Below, one piece after another: positions 54,324 to 61,999 of a stretch of 64,000 nucleotides of DNA. Within the stretch, counting starts at the first letter, position 1; each line of letters begins with the position of its first letter. Both the position numbers and the translations under genes were made by a program. The notes below the pieces were generated by a model. The model had not been told where the DNA came from, made no database searches, and was given only the letters and a program-made list of their open reading frames with translations. The stretch comes from Lachnospiraceae oral taxon 107 str. F0167 (GTDB taxonomy: Bacteria > Bacillota > Clostridia > Lachnospirales > Lachnospiraceae), in NCBI GenBank assembly GCA_000209465.1, contig GL890585.1:166506-230505 (forward strand), written 5' to 3'.

Positions 54324-55172
54324 ATGAAAACAGTAGAACAGTATAAAAAAGGAGTTTCTCTTCATCCTGTTACAGCTTTAAAATATCTGGCTTTAACCTT
54401 AGCAGGGTTTAGCTGTATTCTACCCTTTGTCTGGGTAGCACTTAGCTCTGTAAAACCGGATAGGGAAATATATAGCAATTCATTTGGTTTGCCTAAGGTA
54501 TGGGTTTGGAGCAATTACAAAGATGCATGGAAAGGTGCACAGGTGGCTACCAGTTTTTTAAACAGTATTTTTTATTCCTTTACATCTGTAGCTCTTTTGA
54601 TTTTAGTGGCTGCTATGGCATCCTATATTCTTGCCAGAGTGTGGACGGGAAAAATACTATACAACTTTTTTGCTTTAGGCATCATGATTCCTATCCATGC
54701 AGTGATCATTCCGATGCTGATGATTCTTAGAAGACTTGGGTTGGTAAATACCAGACTTGGAATTATTCTAGCCTATACTGTGGCAGAGCTTTCTTTCAGT
54801 ATTTTCATTTTGGTGGCTTTTATGAAAACTATACCGAGGGAAATTGAGGAAGCGGCTCAAATTGACGGGAGTTCAAGACTACGCACCTTTTTCCAAATCA
54901 TATTGCCTATCTCAAAGCCGGGGCTTGCCACCATTGGAACTTTTGCCTTCATTAACTCATGGAATGATCTTTTATTGGCTTTGGTGATTACATCCGGTCC
55001 TAAGCTAAGTACTTTGAATCTGGCATGTTTTAATCTTCGAGGGCTGTATGTACAGCACTATGGACTAATTACTGCCGGGCTGATGATTATGATGATTCCG
55101 GTAATTGTAATTTACATTTTCTTTCAGGAACAGTTGGTAAAGGGCATCACAGCAGGGGCGGTAAAAAGCTAG
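54324..55172 (+). CDS. Carbohydrate ABC transporter permease (MalG-like)
   Basis: A 282-residue permease with six hydrophobic segments; 'LAGFSCILPFVWVALSSVKPDREIYS' near 22-47, 'IPHAVIIPMLMILRRLGLVNTRLGIILAY' style loop near 110-145 and 'EIEEAAQIDGSSRLRTFFQIILPISKPGLATIGTFAFINSWNDLL' near 172-216 (EAA loop) are typical of MalG-type subunits. No ATPase gene accompanies the transporter, so a shared MsmK-type ATPase encoded elsewhere is likely. Confidence 0.93.
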   Translation: MKTVEQYKKGVSLHPVTALKYLALTLAGFSCILPFVWVALSSVKPDREIYSNSFGLPKVWVWSNYKDAWKGAQVATSFLNSIFYSFTSVALLILVAAMASYILARVWTGKILYNFFALGIMIPIHAVIIPMLMILRRLGLVNTRLGIILAYTVAELSFSIFILVAFMKTIPREIEEAAQIDGSSRLRTFFQIILPISKPGLATIGTFAFINSWNDLLLALVITSGPKLSTLNLACFNLRGLYVQHYGLITAGLMIMMIPVIVIYIFFQEQLVKGITAGAVKS

Positions 55173-55181
55173 GGGGTATAA

Positions 55182-55625
55182 ATGATGAGAATAGCTATAG
55201 GTTCAGATCCGAATGCAGCAGAGGAAAAATATAGACTGGTAGAATTTATAAAAAGAAATGAATTAGGTGAAATTGTAGATTTTGGAAGTGATGATGTAAT
55301 ATACGCAAATGTTGCAATAGAGGTAGCAGAACAGGTTGCTAACAAAAAATTTGACAGGGGGATATTGTTATGTGGTACCGGTTTGGGAATGTCTATTGCT
55401 GCCAATAAAGTGAAAGGTGCGTATGCTGCATTGATTTCAGATATTTATTCTGCCAAAAGAGCAGTGTTAAGTAATAATGCCAATATAGCATGTATGGGCG
55501 CATTTACTACCGGAGAAAAGCTTAGAGAAGAGTTGATATATGCATTCCTTACAAATAAATTTGATGAAAAAAGTGCATCAAATGCAAAGGTAAATGCATT
55601 TGTCTCATATGATATAAAGAGATAA
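55182..55625 (+). CDS. RpiB/LacA/LacB-family sugar-phosphate isomerase
   Basis: A 147-residue isomerase of the ribose-5-phosphate isomerase B/galactose-6-phosphate isomerase family: 'RIAIGSDPNAAEEKYRLVEFI' replaces the usual GSDHaG loop, so the conserved His after GSD is absent (Pro here). 'FDRGILLCGTGLGMSIAANKVKGAYAAL' near 61-88 has the catalytic Cys of RpiB, and 'SNNANIACMGAFT' near 104 follows. It isomerises a sugar phosphate or derivative. Its more AT-rich composition resembles the flanks rather than the cluster. AGGGGG precedes the ATG at 55182, or 55185. Confidence 0.85.
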   Translation: MMRIAIGSDPNAAEEKYRLVEFIKRNELGEIVDFGSDDVIYANVAIEVAEQVANKKFDRGILLCGTGLGMSIAANKVKGAYAALISDIYSAKRAVLSNNANIACMGAFTTGEKLREELIYAFLTNKFDEKSASNAKVNAFVSYDIKR

Positions 55626-55685
55626 TAAATTAGTTTAAGAAACTCCGGATAGTGAAATTAAAAAAAGTGAATTTTAGATATTTTT

Positions 55686-55716
55686 GGTGGTGTTGATTTT
55701 TCAACCCACCTTTTAT
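55686..55716 (+). terminator. Intrinsic terminator after the catabolic cluster
   Basis: GGTGGTGTTGA and TCAACCCACC pair with one bulge around five bases, then TTTTATT. It ends the long operon. Confidence 0.75.
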
Positions 55717-56134
55717 TGTATTTGTATGTTTTTAGCTAAAACTATAAGTTTTGTTTTAATTTAAAAATCTTATTACTTTAAACTAACTTATGTATTACAA
55801 AAAGAATAAAGATATAGTAATAAATTATTAAACTATTCTGTCTTGACAAGGATATGTCAAGGGAGTTACACTCGTGCTTAACAAAATTGATAATGTAATA
55901 GGAAGTAAATATTACATAGGGGAAAGTGTGAGTATCACAAATAAGATATGATTGTGAATTGTTTTGTGTGTAAAATAAAGTTATCTGTTGAGTAAACAAT
56001 ATACAAAAAAGTTTTGGTAGATATATATCTTATAGTGAGATATAATAGGATAATAATAAAGTATCAGTTAGTTAGAGAGTTAAGTAGATTTGATTTTTTG
56101 TAAATTTAAGAAAAGTAAAATAGGGGTGCAAAGA
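55717..56134 (+). promoter_or_regulatory. Upstream region of the SipW-type gene cluster, with a perfect palindrome
   Basis: About 420 bases without a gene. CTTGACA-N6-TGTCAAG (55842-55861) is a perfect inverted repeat whose left arm is a consensus -35 hexamer. TATAAT at 56041-56046 could be a -10 but has no good -35 at the normal distance. No terminator, RNA gene or start codon with a ribosome site was found. Confidence 0.4.
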
Positions 56135-57760
56135 ATGAATGATGGGGAAAGTTCTACATATATAAATATAAATGTATGGTGGCGAGCGGTTACCTTTATA
56201 CTATCTACGGTATTTTATATTTTAGTATCGCTATACAATAATGAATATATAAACAAAATAATAATTTTGGGAATACTTATATCCTGTGGTCTAAGTTGCT
56301 GGCTGTATAAGAGAGTTTGTGAGAACAGATTACATTTTAGGATAATGTTTGTGTTGGAAGTCTTTTCTTATGGAATTTTTATATTCTTGAGCGGAGGATT
56401 TAACAGCCCATATCTTTGGTATGAAGTAAACTGTATTTTACTTATGGTGGCTTTAGATAAAAATATATCTGTGACTTTTATTTCATGTGTCTGGTGTTTA
56501 TTCTGTGCGGTAGCGGGTAAAAGTATCGAAAATTCTTCTTATCAAGATATAAATATCATACTTGGAATGGCTATGCTGATGTGTGAGTTTTATATTGTTC
56601 GTTACTATATAACATATATCGGTAAACAAAAAGAAGAATTGGAAAGTTTAAATGCTGAACTTGAAAGAGAAAAGGAGCTTAGTAATTATGCTTTTTTGAT
56701 GTTGGCGGAGCTTAGTGACAGCTTCGGACTTTTTGCAATGACGGATCCTAAAAAGATAATGGAAAAGCTGTCAATGTTACTAAGAAAAAATAAGTTGTAT
56801 TCAGAGTTTATTCTTATAAAATTTGCAAGAGAAGGTGTTCCGGAGATTATAGAAAGTTATCAAACTGATAGGGAAAGGTTTGATGATATAGTAAAAAGGA
56901 TTAAATTTTGGAATGAGACATATACTAATACCATATCTAAAGAGGTATATAATGAAATATTTTATATGGAATCCGGAGGAAATAAGTATGAAGTAATATC
57001 TATTGGAGAGGCTACATATGTTAGCGGAGTTTTGGTCAGAAAAATATCTGAAATTTTTAAAGATGAAAAAGATTTTTATTTATATCTGATAAAGTCTGTT
57101 TTCAATAATCTTGATACATATTCTCAAGTTGAAAGGTTTGTTGCGGTAGAAGAACAAAACCGTATTGCAAATGAAATCCATGATACTGTAATACAAAAGC
57201 TTTTCGGTATTACCTGTAGTCTGGCTGTTTTGGAAAATAAAGTAAAAATGGCGGAGAAAAATATGGAAAAGAATGAAATTATAGATTCTATACATATGTT
57301 AAAAAAATCTGTCGAAAGTACTATGGCGGAACTTAGAGAAAGTATATACGGTAAAAGGTTTAAAGATAATTTAAACACTTTTATTCATACAATTTATGCA
57401 TATATGGAGGAAATAGAAAGATTAAATGATGTAAGGATAGATGTAGATTTAGATGAGCAGTCCGATTATATACCGATAGCACAGAAGATAGCTCTGTACA
57501 GGGTTGTATGTGAATCGACCAATAATGCTATAAAACATGGAAAAGCAAAAAATATAGAAATTGAGTTGAAGTTAAAGTCGGACACAATTGAATTAAAAGT
57601 AGAAGATGACGGAGGGGGGTTCTCGAAAGAAGACAAGAATTTCACAGAGGGAAATGGCTTGAGAAATATGAGGAGCATAGCGGTTTTGCTAAAGGGATAT
57701 TTGAGTATAGTACATAGTGATAAAAGCGGAGTTAGAGTTAAGCTTAGTTTACCAAGATAA
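56135..57760 (+). CDS. NarL/DegS-type sensor histidine kinase with multi-spanning N-terminus
   Basis: The 541-residue kinase has five to six hydrophobic segments in its first 165 residues, then a coiled coil ('KEELESLNAELEREKELSNYAF'), a GAF-like region, and a HisKA_3 domain with 'EEQNRIANEIHDTVIQKLFGI', the phosphorylated His near 347. The ATPase domain has 'STNNAIKHGKAKNIEIELK' and 'DDGGGFS'. It signals to the LuxR-type regulator that follows by 13 bases. The membrane-embedded sensor, lacking a large outside domain, suggests it detects a membrane or envelope cue. ATG at 56135 follows AGGGGT. Confidence 0.92.
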   Translation: MNDGESSTYININVWWRAVTFILSTVFYILVSLYNNEYINKIIILGILISCGLSCWLYKRVCENRLHFRIMFVLEVFSYGIFIFLSGGFNSPYLWYEVNCILLMVALDKNISVTFISCVWCLFCAVAGKSIENSSYQDINIILGMAMLMCEFYIVRYYITYIGKQKEELESLNAELEREKELSNYAFLMLAELSDSFGLFAMTDPKKIMEKLSMLLRKNKLYSEFILIKFAREGVPEIIESYQTDRERFDDIVKRIKFWNETYTNTISKEVYNEIFYMESGGNKYEVISIGEATYVSGVLVRKISEIFKDEKDFYLYLIKSVFNNLDTYSQVERFVAVEEQNRIANEIHDTVIQKLFGITCSLAVLENKVKMAEKNMEKNEIIDSIHMLKKSVESTMAELRESIYGKRFKDNLNTFIHTIYAYMEEIERLNDVRIDVDLDEQSDYIPIAQKIALYRVVCESTNNAIKHGKAKNIEIELKLKSDTIELKVEDDGGGFSKEDKNFTEGNGLRNMRSIAVLLKGYLSIVHSDKSGVRVKLSLPR

Positions 57761-57773
57761 TAGGAGGGCAAAA

Positions 57774-58421
57774 ATGGTGCTTGTGTTGGATGATCACCCT
57801 ATTGCTAGACAGGGATTGGAATCAATTATAAAACTTCATAAACCTGAGGAAGAAACGCTTCAGGCAGGAACTGTAAGAGAGGCAATTGATATAACAGAGA
57901 ACAGACCGATAGATACAGTGTTTGTAGATTTAAATCTACATAATGAAAGCGGCTTTGATTTTCTGGAATGGATACAAAAACAGAATAAATCCGTAAAGAC
58001 ATTTGTAATTACATCATCATCGAGTGAAAGTGATTTTGTTAAAGCAAAAAAACTTGGAATAGATGCCTATGTTTTAAAAGATGCTTTTATAGATGATATT
58101 ATGTACAGTATCAAAGTGGTAGATAGAGGGGGGAAGTTCTATTCAGCTGATTTGCTTGAAAATTTGGGCAATACATCAGAGGAAGAAAAAAAGATAGAAA
58201 CCCTAACAAAAAGAGAGCTGGAAGTAGTATTGCTTTTAAAGGAAGGCTATTCAAATGCAAAGATAGCTGAGGAATTGTTTGTATCTGAAGGAACTGTAAA
58301 AAAACATTTATCAAATATATTTGGTAAGTTGCAATTGTATAGCAGAACAGAAGTTTTGGTATTTGTTGAAAGGAATATAGATAAATTTCAAATGGCATTA
58401 GATTCTAATGAAAAATGTTAG
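57774..58421 (+). CDS. NarL/DegU-type response regulator
   Basis: A 215-residue regulator: receiver with 'VLVLDDHPIARQGL' at residues 2-15, phosphorylated Asp52 in 'TVFVDLNLHNESG' and Lys in 'AYVLKDAF', followed by a LuxR-type helix-turn-helix ('LTKRELEVVLLLKEGYSNAKIAEELFVSEGTVKKHLSNIF'). ATG at 57774 has GGAGGG upstream. Only 42 bases separate it from the first SipW-type substrate gene, so the two-component system and secretion genes likely form one operon and the regulator may act on the cluster itself or on the separate gene at 62000. Confidence 0.93.
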   Translation: MVLVLDDHPIARQGLESIIKLHKPEEETLQAGTVREAIDITENRPIDTVFVDLNLHNESGFDFLEWIQKQNKSVKTFVITSSSSESDFVKAKKLGIDAYVLKDAFIDDIMYSIKVVDRGGKFYSADLLENLGNTSEEEKKIETLTKRELEVVLLLKEGYSNAKIAEELFVSEGTVKKHLSNIFGKLQLYSRTEVLVFVERNIDKFQMALDSNEKC

Positions 58422-58463
58422 AATTTATGTATATAAAATATATTTTGTAGTAAAGGTAGGAGA

Positions 58464-59231
58464 ATGATGCATAAAAAAAGTATGTTTTCAAGAAGGTCAT
58501 GTGTTTTTTTAATTTTGTTTTTGGGAATGGCAGCCATGGGAGGAACTTATTCAAGCTGGTATTCAACCATATTTGCAGAAACTAAAGTTACAAGTGGAGT
58601 TATGGATGTGATTTTCAGCAGTAAAGTCAGTGAAAAATATTCAGCGTATATAACTGATATTAACGGTAATGATGAAACTCCATTGGAAGCGGAATTTAAC
58701 ACTACAGATAAGGAGCTTGAAGTAGTATTTAAGGAAGGTTTACCTGTAAATTCATTACTGGAAGGTAAGCTTTTAAAATTGGAATTTCCGTTAGATACTT
58801 CAGAAGACAGTACAGTTAATAAGTTAAATCATACAGAACTTGAGTTAACAAAAACCGGAGATATTATAGAGTTACAGGCTGATAGAGCGATGATGATCTA
58901 TAACGGAGTCGGTTATTCTCTTGATGAAAACAAGGAAGCATTTACACAACCGTTACAATTTGAAGTTTATAAGACTTTGGATGAAGAAAGTAAGAGTGAT
59001 ATTAGAGGGCAGATATATTTAAAAATGACCGGAGAAAGTATAAAAGAGGTAGGAGATTTACCTACAAAGTTAAATGTAGAGAGTGAAGCTCTTTCTGAAA
59101 TTGCCGATCTTGATTTAAATGAATATGAACTTATCGGAACAATGGTAGACGGTGTTATGGTCACATATTCCTGTGAAATACCTTTTGATGTATTTCAAAG
59201 CGGTTCCAAGGTAGAAAAAAGTGTGAGATAG
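58464..59231 (+). CDS. Exported protein with SipW-type signal peptide
   Basis: The 255-residue protein begins MMHKKSMFSRR, then a hydrophobic core and 'GMAAMGGTYSSWYSTIFAETKVTSGVMDVIFSS'. The pattern of small residues, aromatic and 'xxTxVTSGxxDV' just after the core is that of SipW-type substrates such as TasA and CalY (camelysin). The mature part, about 220 residues, is acidic with alternating strands and has no known catalytic motif, and Cys is nearly absent. It is probably a structural surface or matrix protein. Next in the operon are a second small substrate and the dedicated peptidase. Confidence 0.78.
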   Translation: MMHKKSMFSRRSCVFLILFLGMAAMGGTYSSWYSTIFAETKVTSGVMDVIFSSKVSEKYSAYITDINGNDETPLEAEFNTTDKELEVVFKEGLPVNSLLEGKLLKLEFPLDTSEDSTVNKLNHTELELTKTGDIIELQADRAMMIYNGVGYSLDENKEAFTQPLQFEVYKTLDEESKSDIRGQIYLKMTGESIKEVGDLPTKLNVESEALSEIADLDLNEYELIGTMVDGVMVTYSCEIPFDVFQSGSKVEKSVR

Positions 59232-59241
59232 GAGATTGCAT

Positions 59242-59535
59242 ATGAAAAAGAAAACTTATATCGTTACAGCAGCGACAGCTTTTGTCCTTTTATTCAGTAT
59301 AACATCATGGGCATATTGGAAAGATGAACTAAAAGTGAAAAGTACAATTCCGGTTGTTTATAATGTTGAAGTTGAGATAAAGGAAGAGGCGGAGAGTAAG
59401 GAAAATGATATAATTATTAAGTCTCAGAGAGAAGATGTTAATGCGGAAAATCCGAAAGAGAGTGTGGAAGAAAAGACAGAAGCAGAATCTGAGGAAAATA
59501 TAGAGAGCATAGGCACAGAATCAGAAAACGAGTAA
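59242..59535 (+). CDS. Small acidic exported protein with SipW-type signal peptide
   Basis: The 97-residue product has a basic start, a hydrophobic segment and 'SITSWAYWKDELKVKSTIPVVYNVEVEI', a SipW-type cleavage region with the typical AYW/AYF. After a short strand region the last 45 residues are almost entirely Glu, Ser, Asn, Lys and Asp, so they are probably disordered and strongly acidic. It may be an accessory or minor subunit, as TapA is for TasA, but no sequence similarity can be claimed. ATG at 59242 follows TAGGAG; it is 10 bases after the previous gene. Confidence 0.72.
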   Translation: MKKKTYIVTAATAFVLLFSITSWAYWKDELKVKSTIPVVYNVEVEIKEEAESKENDIIIKSQREDVNAENPKESVEEKTEAESEENIESIGTESENE

Positions 59536-59536
59536 T

Positions 59537-60730
59537 ATGAAAAAAATAAGCCCTGAAAAAAAATATACTATCTATGCGGCTTTTCTTTTATTGGGTGTTA
59601 TATTACCGGCATTACCATACTTAAAAGGTAAGATTTTTAGCATGCCACTAATTACAGCGGTTTATTGGTGTGTTCTTACAGCTATTATATTTTTTCTGTT
59701 ACCTGTTTTATATATACCTAAAAGTAATCCGGCAAGCAGAGATCTTGTAGGATATGGTGTATCCGGAGGAATAATATTTATAGCTTTGGAATTTGTTCCT
59801 GCATTATTTCTGAAAAAGTTGGGGGCAAGTCCTTATGATACATCTCCTATGGGAATATTGTTAAATATTTTTACAATATTTTCAGCGATTACAGCAAAGG
59901 AAATGATAAGACAGTATTCTTTTGCAGCAACATATAAGGGTGTTAAATATAAGCAAGCTGCAATAGTTATTATAACTATTATAATGTGTTTAATAGAAAT
60001 CAATTTTGGAAAGATTGCAAGTACCAAAGAACTTAAGGAGTTGTTTATATATATTGCGCAAACTGTAATACCTATAATAACAAAGAATGTTCTTTTGTCT
60101 GTATTTGTTTTTTATGGAGGAGTTTTGCCGGGTATAGTGTATTTGTGCATTATACAGCTTTTCCAAAAACTATGTCCTGTACTGCCCGAACTACCATGGT
60201 TGCTTGAAAGTGCAATAGGTATTGTGTTTCCGATTATTTATGCAATGTATATTTCGGAACATGCTTTTGCACAGGGATATCAGAGCCGTATGAGTAAAAG
60301 AGATGATATAATATACATATTATCTCTTTTTGCTTCAATAATGTTTGTTTGGTTTTGTGTAGGTGTATTTCCTATATACCCAACAATAATACTGACAGGA
60401 AGCATGGAGCCGTTAATTATTCCCGGAGATGTGGTTCTGGTAAAAAAAATAGTAAAAGAAGAGGAAATATATACTCTGTCAGAGGGGGATATTATAAATT
60501 TTAAGCGGGATAATATAACTATAACGCATAGAATTAAAGAAGTGTTTAAAGATGAGGCGGGAAATGTAAGCTTTGAAACCAAGGGAGATAATAATAATGC
60601 AGTTGATGAAAGAAAGGTAGTTCCTAATGATGTCAGAGGTATTGTTATAAAAGTGATTCCCAAAGTAGGTTTACCAATATTAATATTGAAAGGATCAGAC
60701 AATATTCCAAAAGGAGTTGTTGACAAATAA
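59537..60730 (+). CDS. SipW-type signal peptidase I with large polytopic membrane domain
   Basis: A 397-residue membrane protein. Residues 1-270 hold seven or more hydrophobic segments, unusual for a signal peptidase. The C-terminal part is an S26 peptidase: 'ILTGSMEPLIIPGDVVLVKK' with the nucleophile Ser near 289, 'DNITITHRIKEVF' with His near 330 replacing the Lys of ordinary type I enzymes (as in SipW and ER-type peptidases), and 'TKGDNNNAVDERKV' supplying the Asp pair. It should cleave the two substrates upstream and the one at 62000. The start, without its own ribosome site, is translationally coupled. Confidence 0.9.
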   Translation: MKKISPEKKYTIYAAFLLLGVILPALPYLKGKIFSMPLITAVYWCVLTAIIFFLLPVLYIPKSNPASRDLVGYGVSGGIIFIALEFVPALFLKKLGASPYDTSPMGILLNIFTIFSAITAKEMIRQYSFAATYKGVKYKQAAIVIITIIMCLIEINFGKIASTKELKELFIYIAQTVIPIITKNVLLSVFVFYGGVLPGIVYLCIIQLFQKLCPVLPELPWLLESAIGIVFPIIYAMYISEHAFAQGYQSRMSKRDDIIYILSLFASIMFVWFCVGVFPIYPTIILTGSMEPLIIPGDVVLVKKIVKEEEIYTLSEGDIINFKRDNITITHRIKEVFKDEAGNVSFETKGDNNNAVDERKVVPNDVRGIVIKVIPKVGLPILILKGSDNIPKGVVDK

Positions 60731-61836
60731 TGAGATTTATAAAAAAGAATAAAGAAAAAGAGACGCAAGCTTCCGATATAAATGCCAAAGAATATATTAA
60801 GCTGACAAAGAATATAAGAATCTTTTTTTACATTGTCGGTGCGATATTATTGATTATCAGTGCTGTTTTTTTATTTATAAAAGCAAGACCGCATATGGAG
60901 ACAAAGGATGAGATTATAAATTCTTATAATATTTCCACGGATGCTTCGTACAAAGTACATTTATTGGAAAACAGTGTATTTGAGGGTGAATTTTTAGAGG
61001 AAGGACGACTTTATTCGAGTGCAATTACAGATTTTATAAGAGTTGACTTTAAGTCTGAATTAACTCTGACAGGCTCGCTTAATATATCAGGAAACTATTC
61101 TATAGATGCAGTATTGCAAGGATATCAATCAAGCAATACTGATGAAAAAATTGTTATATATGAGAAAACATATCCTATTAAGGAAGGTGCAATAGATAAT
61201 AGTTTTATAAATTATGCTACTATAACCGAAAGTATGGACATAGATCGTTCGACTTATAGAGATTATGCAAAGGATATTGAGGCTGTACTTGGTGGAGAGA
61301 CTGAAAAAGACTTTTATATATTATTCAGCGGTAAATATGATGTAGGTGGAGAAGAAAAAGAATTTTCATATAAAATAGATATACCTGTCAGCAAGGACAA
61401 GTTTTATGAAATCAATAAAGACAGTATAGTTGTGGACAGTGGGGATTTTACAGAGCAGACCACAATAAAAGTGCAGCCGAAATTCGGTTCTTATGTAGTA
61501 TTTATTGCATTATTACTGGTTTCTACCGGATTTATAGCTTTTGTCAGATTCTTCACTGTGAATATGGAAGGCAAAGAACTTGCATTAAAGAAGCTTTCAC
61601 AGATGATGAGGAAATATGGAAGTAGAATGATATGTATTAAAGGCATACCTGATCTTAGTGAAAAGCCTGTAATAAATATAAAGAGTATGGCAGAAATGGT
61701 GGAACTTTCAGATGAAATCAGAGAAGCCATATTCTATGTAGAGAGTGAAAATGAATTGCCTAAGGATGGTAAGGCTTATATATTATCAAAAGATTTTGTG
61801 TATATTTACGATAGCGGTATACAGAATGAGATGTAA
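60730..61836 (+). CDS. DUF5305-like membrane protein
   Basis: The 368-residue protein has two membrane segments (about residues 32-52 and 255-275), with about 200 residues outside the membrane between them, rich in beta-strand ('RVDFKSELTLTGSLNISGNYSIDAVLQGY', 'FYILFSGKYDVGGEEKEFSYKIDIPVSK'), and a roughly 90-residue cytosolic tail. This matches DUF5305, a family of unknown function often encoded next to SipW-like peptidases. TAATG overlap with the peptidase gene indicates coupling. It may hold the substrates or the peptidase in an assembly complex; that is inference. Confidence 0.75.
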   Translation: MRFIKKNKEKETQASDINAKEYIKLTKNIRIFFYIVGAILLIISAVFLFIKARPHMETKDEIINSYNISTDASYKVHLLENSVFEGEFLEEGRLYSSAITDFIRVDFKSELTLTGSLNISGNYSIDAVLQGYQSSNTDEKIVIYEKTYPIKEGAIDNSFINYATITESMDIDRSTYRDYAKDIEAVLGGETEKDFYILFSGKYDVGGEEKEFSYKIDIPVSKDKFYEINKDSIVVDSGDFTEQTTIKVQPKFGSYVVFIALLLVSTGFIAFVRFFTVNMEGKELALKKLSQMMRKYGSRMICIKGIPDLSEKPVINIKSMAEMVELSDEIREAIFYVESENELPKDGKAYILSKDFVYIYDSGIQNEM

Positions 61837-61999
61837 TATACTACTTTAGTAGTAGTCTAAAATATGACTTGAGGGTGTTTTTATAGTTATATGAATGATG
61901 TATACTTGTTTCACAACGGAAAACAAAAATGAGTTTTTCAAAAGTTGAGTGTCATGACTCACAATTTATTTTTATTAATTTAATTCTCAGGAGGAAAAA
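61837..61999 (+). promoter_or_regulatory. Spacer with likely separate promoter for the repeat-tailed protein
   Basis: A short TACTAC/GTAGTA hairpin follows the DUF5305 gene. TATACT (61901-61906) may be a -10, without a clear -35. TTGAGTG-TCATGA-CTCACAA (61944-61963) is an imperfect palindrome. A strong AGGAGG (61989-61994) precedes the ATG at 62000, so translation is expected to be high. Confidence 0.4.
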
